Assembly (NCBI GenBank): GCA_026997055.1
Contig: JALWJU010000085.1
Coordinates: 1 to 7,702, forward strand
DNA length: 7,702 bases
Reading direction: 5' to 3'
Source: Paracoccaceae bacterium
Lineage (GTDB): Bacteria; Pseudomonadota; Alphaproteobacteria; Rhodobacterales; Rhodobacteraceae
Shown here: positions 5,445-7,702 of the stretch, in pieces
How positions within the stretch are numbered: the first letter of the stretch is position 1
Layout: the number at the start of each line of letters is the position of its first letter
Notes under the pieces: generated by a model
Told to the model about the DNA's origin: nothing
Database searches by the model: none
What the model saw: only the letters and a program-made list of their open reading frames with translations
Made by a program: the position numbers and the translations under genes

Positions 5445-6986
5445 ATGGCTGACGGCGACAAGGCAGTACCGGAGCGGGAATTCCCGCTGGAGCTTCCCGA
5501 ATTCAAATGCGGGGCGATGGAGGGGCTGGAGCCTTTCCGCGCCGCTCCCGAGCACAACGAGGCGCTGGGCTTTCCCGGCGAGCTTGTGCCCGACTGGAAG
5601 GAAAAGGCTATCGCCTATATGGGCGAACTGGCCAGGAAGAACCGCGCTTTTCAGGTCTATCTGGACATGTGCGTCAAATGCGGCGCCTGCACCGACAAGT
5701 GTCACTATTACCTCGGCACCGGCGATCCCAATAACATGCCGGTCGCCCGCCAGGATCTGCTGCGCTCGGTCTATCGCCGCTATTACACCTTCGCGGGCAA
5801 GTATTTCCCGTGGCTGGTGGGCGCGCGGGATCTGACCGAAGACGTGCTCAAGGAGTGGTACAGCTACTACCACCAGTGCTCCGAATGCCGCCGCTGCTCG
5901 GTCTTCTGTCCCTACGGCATCGACACCGCCGAGATCACCATGGCCGCGCGCGATATTCTCGATCATGTCGGCATCGGCATGAAATATTCCAACGAGATCA
6001 TCGGCAAGGTTCACAAGGTCGGCAACAATCTCGGCCTGCCGGGCAAGGCGCTGAAGGCCACCCTCGAGGATCTCGAGGAGGATATAGAGGACGATACCGG
6101 CGTTTCGGTTCGCCTGCCGCTGGACGAAAAGGGTGCCGACATCCTCCTGGTCACGCCTTCGGCCGATTTCTTCGCCGAGCCGCATATCGACGGGCTGATC
6201 GGCTATGCCAAGGTCTTCCACGAGACCGGCGCTTCCTGGACGCTCAGCTCCTATGCCTCCGAGGCGGCGAATTTCGGCCTGTTCATCGGCTCCTACGAGA
6301 ACATGCGCGAAGTGGCGCTGCGCATCCGCAAGGCGGCCGAGGATCTGGGTGTAAAGCGGATCATCTTCGGTGAATGCGGCCATGCCTGGCGGGTGGCCTA
6401 CAGCTTCCTCAACACGCTGGCGGGGCCGTTCGACTTCCTCGATCAGAATTACCCGATTCCGCAGCACATCCTCGAATACACCTGGGACGCGATCCAGAAG
6501 GGTGAGCTGAAATTCGACAAATCGAAAAACGATCATTACAGGCTGACCTATCACGACAGCTGTAATGTGGCGCGCGCCAGCCGCATGGGTGACGAACCGG
6601 GCGGCCAGTTCGAGATCCCGCGCAACGTGATCAAGGCCGTCTGCAACCATTTCTATGACATGCCCGAAGAGACCATCCGCGAAGCCACGCTTTGCTGTGG
6701 CGGCGGCGGCGGGCTGCTGACGGATGACCTGATGGACCTGCGGATCAAGGGCGCAAGCCCTCGCATGACCGCGCTCCAGCAGGTGACGGAAGACCACGGC
6801 GTGACCCATATGGCGGCGATCTGCGCCATCTGCAAGACACAGTTTTCCAAGGTCATGCCCAAATACGGCTACGAAATGGATTCGATCGTATCGGTACACC
6901 AGCTGGTGTCCAACGCGATCATCCTCACGGGCCAGGAAACGGAAGAAGATGACGCCGACGGCGCGAAAGCGGAGGAACAGCCATGA
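5445..6986 (+). CDS. dsrK: DsrK, HdrD-like iron-sulfur subunit of the DsrMKJOP complex
   Basis: DsrK is the cytoplasm-facing catalytic subunit thought to act on DsrC disulfide or trisulfide forms and pass electrons to or from DsrM. The protein has 513 residues. Two [4Fe-4S] ferredoxin motifs of type C-x2-C-x2-C-x3-C lie at Cys76/79/82/86 (CVKCGACTDKC) and Cys145/148/151/155 (CSECRRCSVFC). A C-terminal CCG domain, as in HdrB/HdrD, shows Cys373 (HDSCN), Cys417-Cys418-Gly (LCCGGGG) and Cys460/Cys463 (CAICK); a further Cys311 (GECGH) belongs to the preceding half. This set is expected to bind the special catalytic cluster. An acidic stretch EDLEEDIEDD and a charged C-terminal tail may be contact surfaces. 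The ribosome-binding site (GGAGAAG) lies in the last codons of dsrM. Its stop overlaps the dsrL start by ATGA, indicating tight coupling. Confidence 0.97.
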   Translation: MADGDKAVPEREFPLELPEFKCGAMEGLEPFRAAPEHNEALGFPGELVPDWKEKAIAYMGELARKNRAFQVYLDMCVKCGACTDKCHYYLGTGDPNNMPVARQDLLRSVYRRYYTFAGKYFPWLVGARDLTEDVLKEWYSYYHQCSECRRCSVFCPYGIDTAEITMAARDILDHVGIGMKYSNEIIGKVHKVGNNLGLPGKALKATLEDLEEDIEDDTGVSVRLPLDEKGADILLVTPSADFFAEPHIDGLIGYAKVFHETGASWTLSSYASEAANFGLFIGSYENMREVALRIRKAAEDLGVKRIIFGECGHAWRVAYSFLNTLAGPFDFLDQNYPIPQHILEYTWDAIQKGELKFDKSKNDHYRLTYHDSCNVARASRMGDEPGGQFEIPRNVIKAVCNHFYDMPEETIREATLCCGGGGGLLTDDLMDLRIKGASPRMTALQQVTEDHGVTHMAAICAICKTQFSKVMPKYGYEMDSIVSVHQLVSNAIILTGQETEEDDADGAKAEEQP

Positions 6987-7702
6987 ACGACATGACCCCC
7001 AAGGAAAAGCCCACATTTCGGCGTTTCAGGGAAGGTGAGCGCGCCAGCGACTGGGACCTGGAGGAAAAGATCTTCACCCAGGACAAGTCCTACAAGTGCC
7101 CGACTTACATCGCCAAGACCCCGCCGTGCCAGGGCTCCTGTCCTTCCGGTCACGAGATCCGCGGCTGGCTGGCCATCGCCCGCGGCATGGACAAGCCCGC
7201 CGATCCGGACATGCCGTGGCAGGAATATGCCTTCCAGCGCATGGTCAGCGCCAACCCGTTCCCGGCCACGATGGGCCGGGTCTGCCCCGCGCCCTGCGAG
7301 GCCGGCTGCAACCGTAACGAGGTCGATGATTACGTCGGCATCAATGGCGTCGAGCAATATGTCGGCGACTGGGCCAATGACAATGACGTGAAGATGCCCG
7401 AGCCCGGTGCGCCGACCGGCCGCAAGGTCGCGGTGATCGGCGGCGGCCCCGCCGGCCTGTCGGCGGCCTACTTCCTGCGCCTCGACGGGCACGAAGTGAC
7501 CCTCTTCGAGGCCAACGAAGAGCTTGGCGGCATGATGCGCTACGGTATTCCCGGCTACCGGACGCCGCGCGAGATGCTCGACAAGGAGATCGGCCGCATC
7601 ATCGACATGGGCGTGGACGTGCACACCAATACCCGCGTCGGTACGGACGTATCGCTGGAAGAGATCGACAAGAGCTTCGATGCCGTTTTCTGCGCGCCCA
7701 GC
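6983..7702 (+). CDS. dsrL: DsrL, NAD(P)H:acceptor oxidoreductase-type flavoprotein, N-terminal part (runs off right edge)
   Basis: DsrL resembles the small subunit of glutamate synthase (GltD). In sulfur oxidisers it is the FAD/Fe-S partner of DsrAB, passing electrons from sulfur oxidation to NAD(P)+. The visible 240 residues hold an N-terminal Fe-S domain with Cys39, Cys49 and Cys53 (PPCQGSCPSG) and Cys101/105/109 (CPAPCEAGC). A FAD Rossmann motif follows (VAVIGGGPAGLSAAY, glycines 153-155 and 158), then LGGMMRYGIPGYR as in GltD-like enzymes. The NAD(P)-binding half and the C-terminal ferredoxin extension would lie past the window. The ATG is chosen for GGAGG at 6971-6975, 7 nt away, and for the 4-nt overlap with the dsrK stop. 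The DsrL subgroup cannot be assigned without the C-terminus. Confidence 0.95.
   Translation, partial: MNDMTPKEKPTFRRFREGERASDWDLEEKIFTQDKSYKCPTYIAKTPPCQGSCPSGHEIRGWLAIARGMDKPADPDMPWQEYAFQRMVSANPFPATMGRVCPAPCEAGCNRNEVDDYVGINGVEQYVGDWANDNDVKMPEPGAPTGRKVAVIGGGPAGLSAAYFLRLDGHEVTLFEANEELGGMMRYGIPGYRTPREMLDKEIGRIIDMGVDVHTNTRVGTDVSLEEIDKSFDAVFCAPS

Noticed and set aside
5226..7016. 596-codon open frame on the minus strand across dsrM, dsrK and the start of dsrL
   Set aside because: It is in antisense register with dsrK, so the same third-position bias explains it. No motif or start context is present, and the sense strand encodes clear DsrK.

Overview
The window is most of an oxidative-type (reverse) dissimilatory sulfite reductase operon from a GC-rich, sulfur-oxidising proteobacterium. 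The + strand carries dsrA-dsrB-dsrE-dsrF-dsrH-dsrC-dsrM-dsrK and the first 240 codons of dsrL, all co-directional. The dsrEFH block and dsrL, with no dsrD-like gene after dsrB, mark the sulfur-oxidising version of the pathway rather than that of a sulfate reducer. The lineage is inferred only from gene order and composition: an alphaproteobacterium is my best guess, and a gammaproteobacterium cannot be excluded.

Layout. Positions 1-398 (minus strand) hold the start of a divergently transcribed TauD/TfdA-like Fe(II)/2-oxoglutarate dioxygenase, cut by the left edge. Positions 399-646 form a comparatively AT-rich divergent control region with an imperfect inverted repeat at 444-467 and weak promoter-like hexamers. 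Positions 647-3079 encode DsrA and DsrB, the siroheme/Fe-S sulfite reductase. Positions 3111-4238 encode DsrE, DsrF and DsrH, the sulfurtransferase hexamer. Positions 4282-4614 encode DsrC, the two-cysteine sulfur carrier. Positions 4720-6986 encode DsrM (b-type cytochrome) and DsrK (HdrD-like Fe-S protein) of the membrane complex. From 6983 runs DsrL, the flavoprotein partner of DsrAB, which is cut by the right edge. dsrJ, dsrO, dsrP and other usual later genes are not in view.

How the genes work together (family knowledge): persulfide sulfur passes through DsrEFH (DsrE Cys78, DsrH Cys20) to DsrC (Cys98, Cys109). DsrAB oxidises the sulfur to sulfite, with electrons passing via DsrL to NAD(P)+. 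DsrMK(JOP) connects the DsrC thiol/trisulfide chemistry to the membrane. All signature cysteines and heme-ligand histidines I could check are present, so the visible genes look functional.

The structure not explained by the genes is mostly RNA-level. A strong stem-loop sits just before the dsrB ribosome-binding site. dsrC is bracketed by stem-loops: one just upstream, two in tandem downstream. This suggests segmental mRNA processing or stabilisation that sets subunit ratios. The divergent dioxygenase and the shared inverted repeat are the other points worth following up. I see no mobile element, CRISPR array, tRNA or rRNA.
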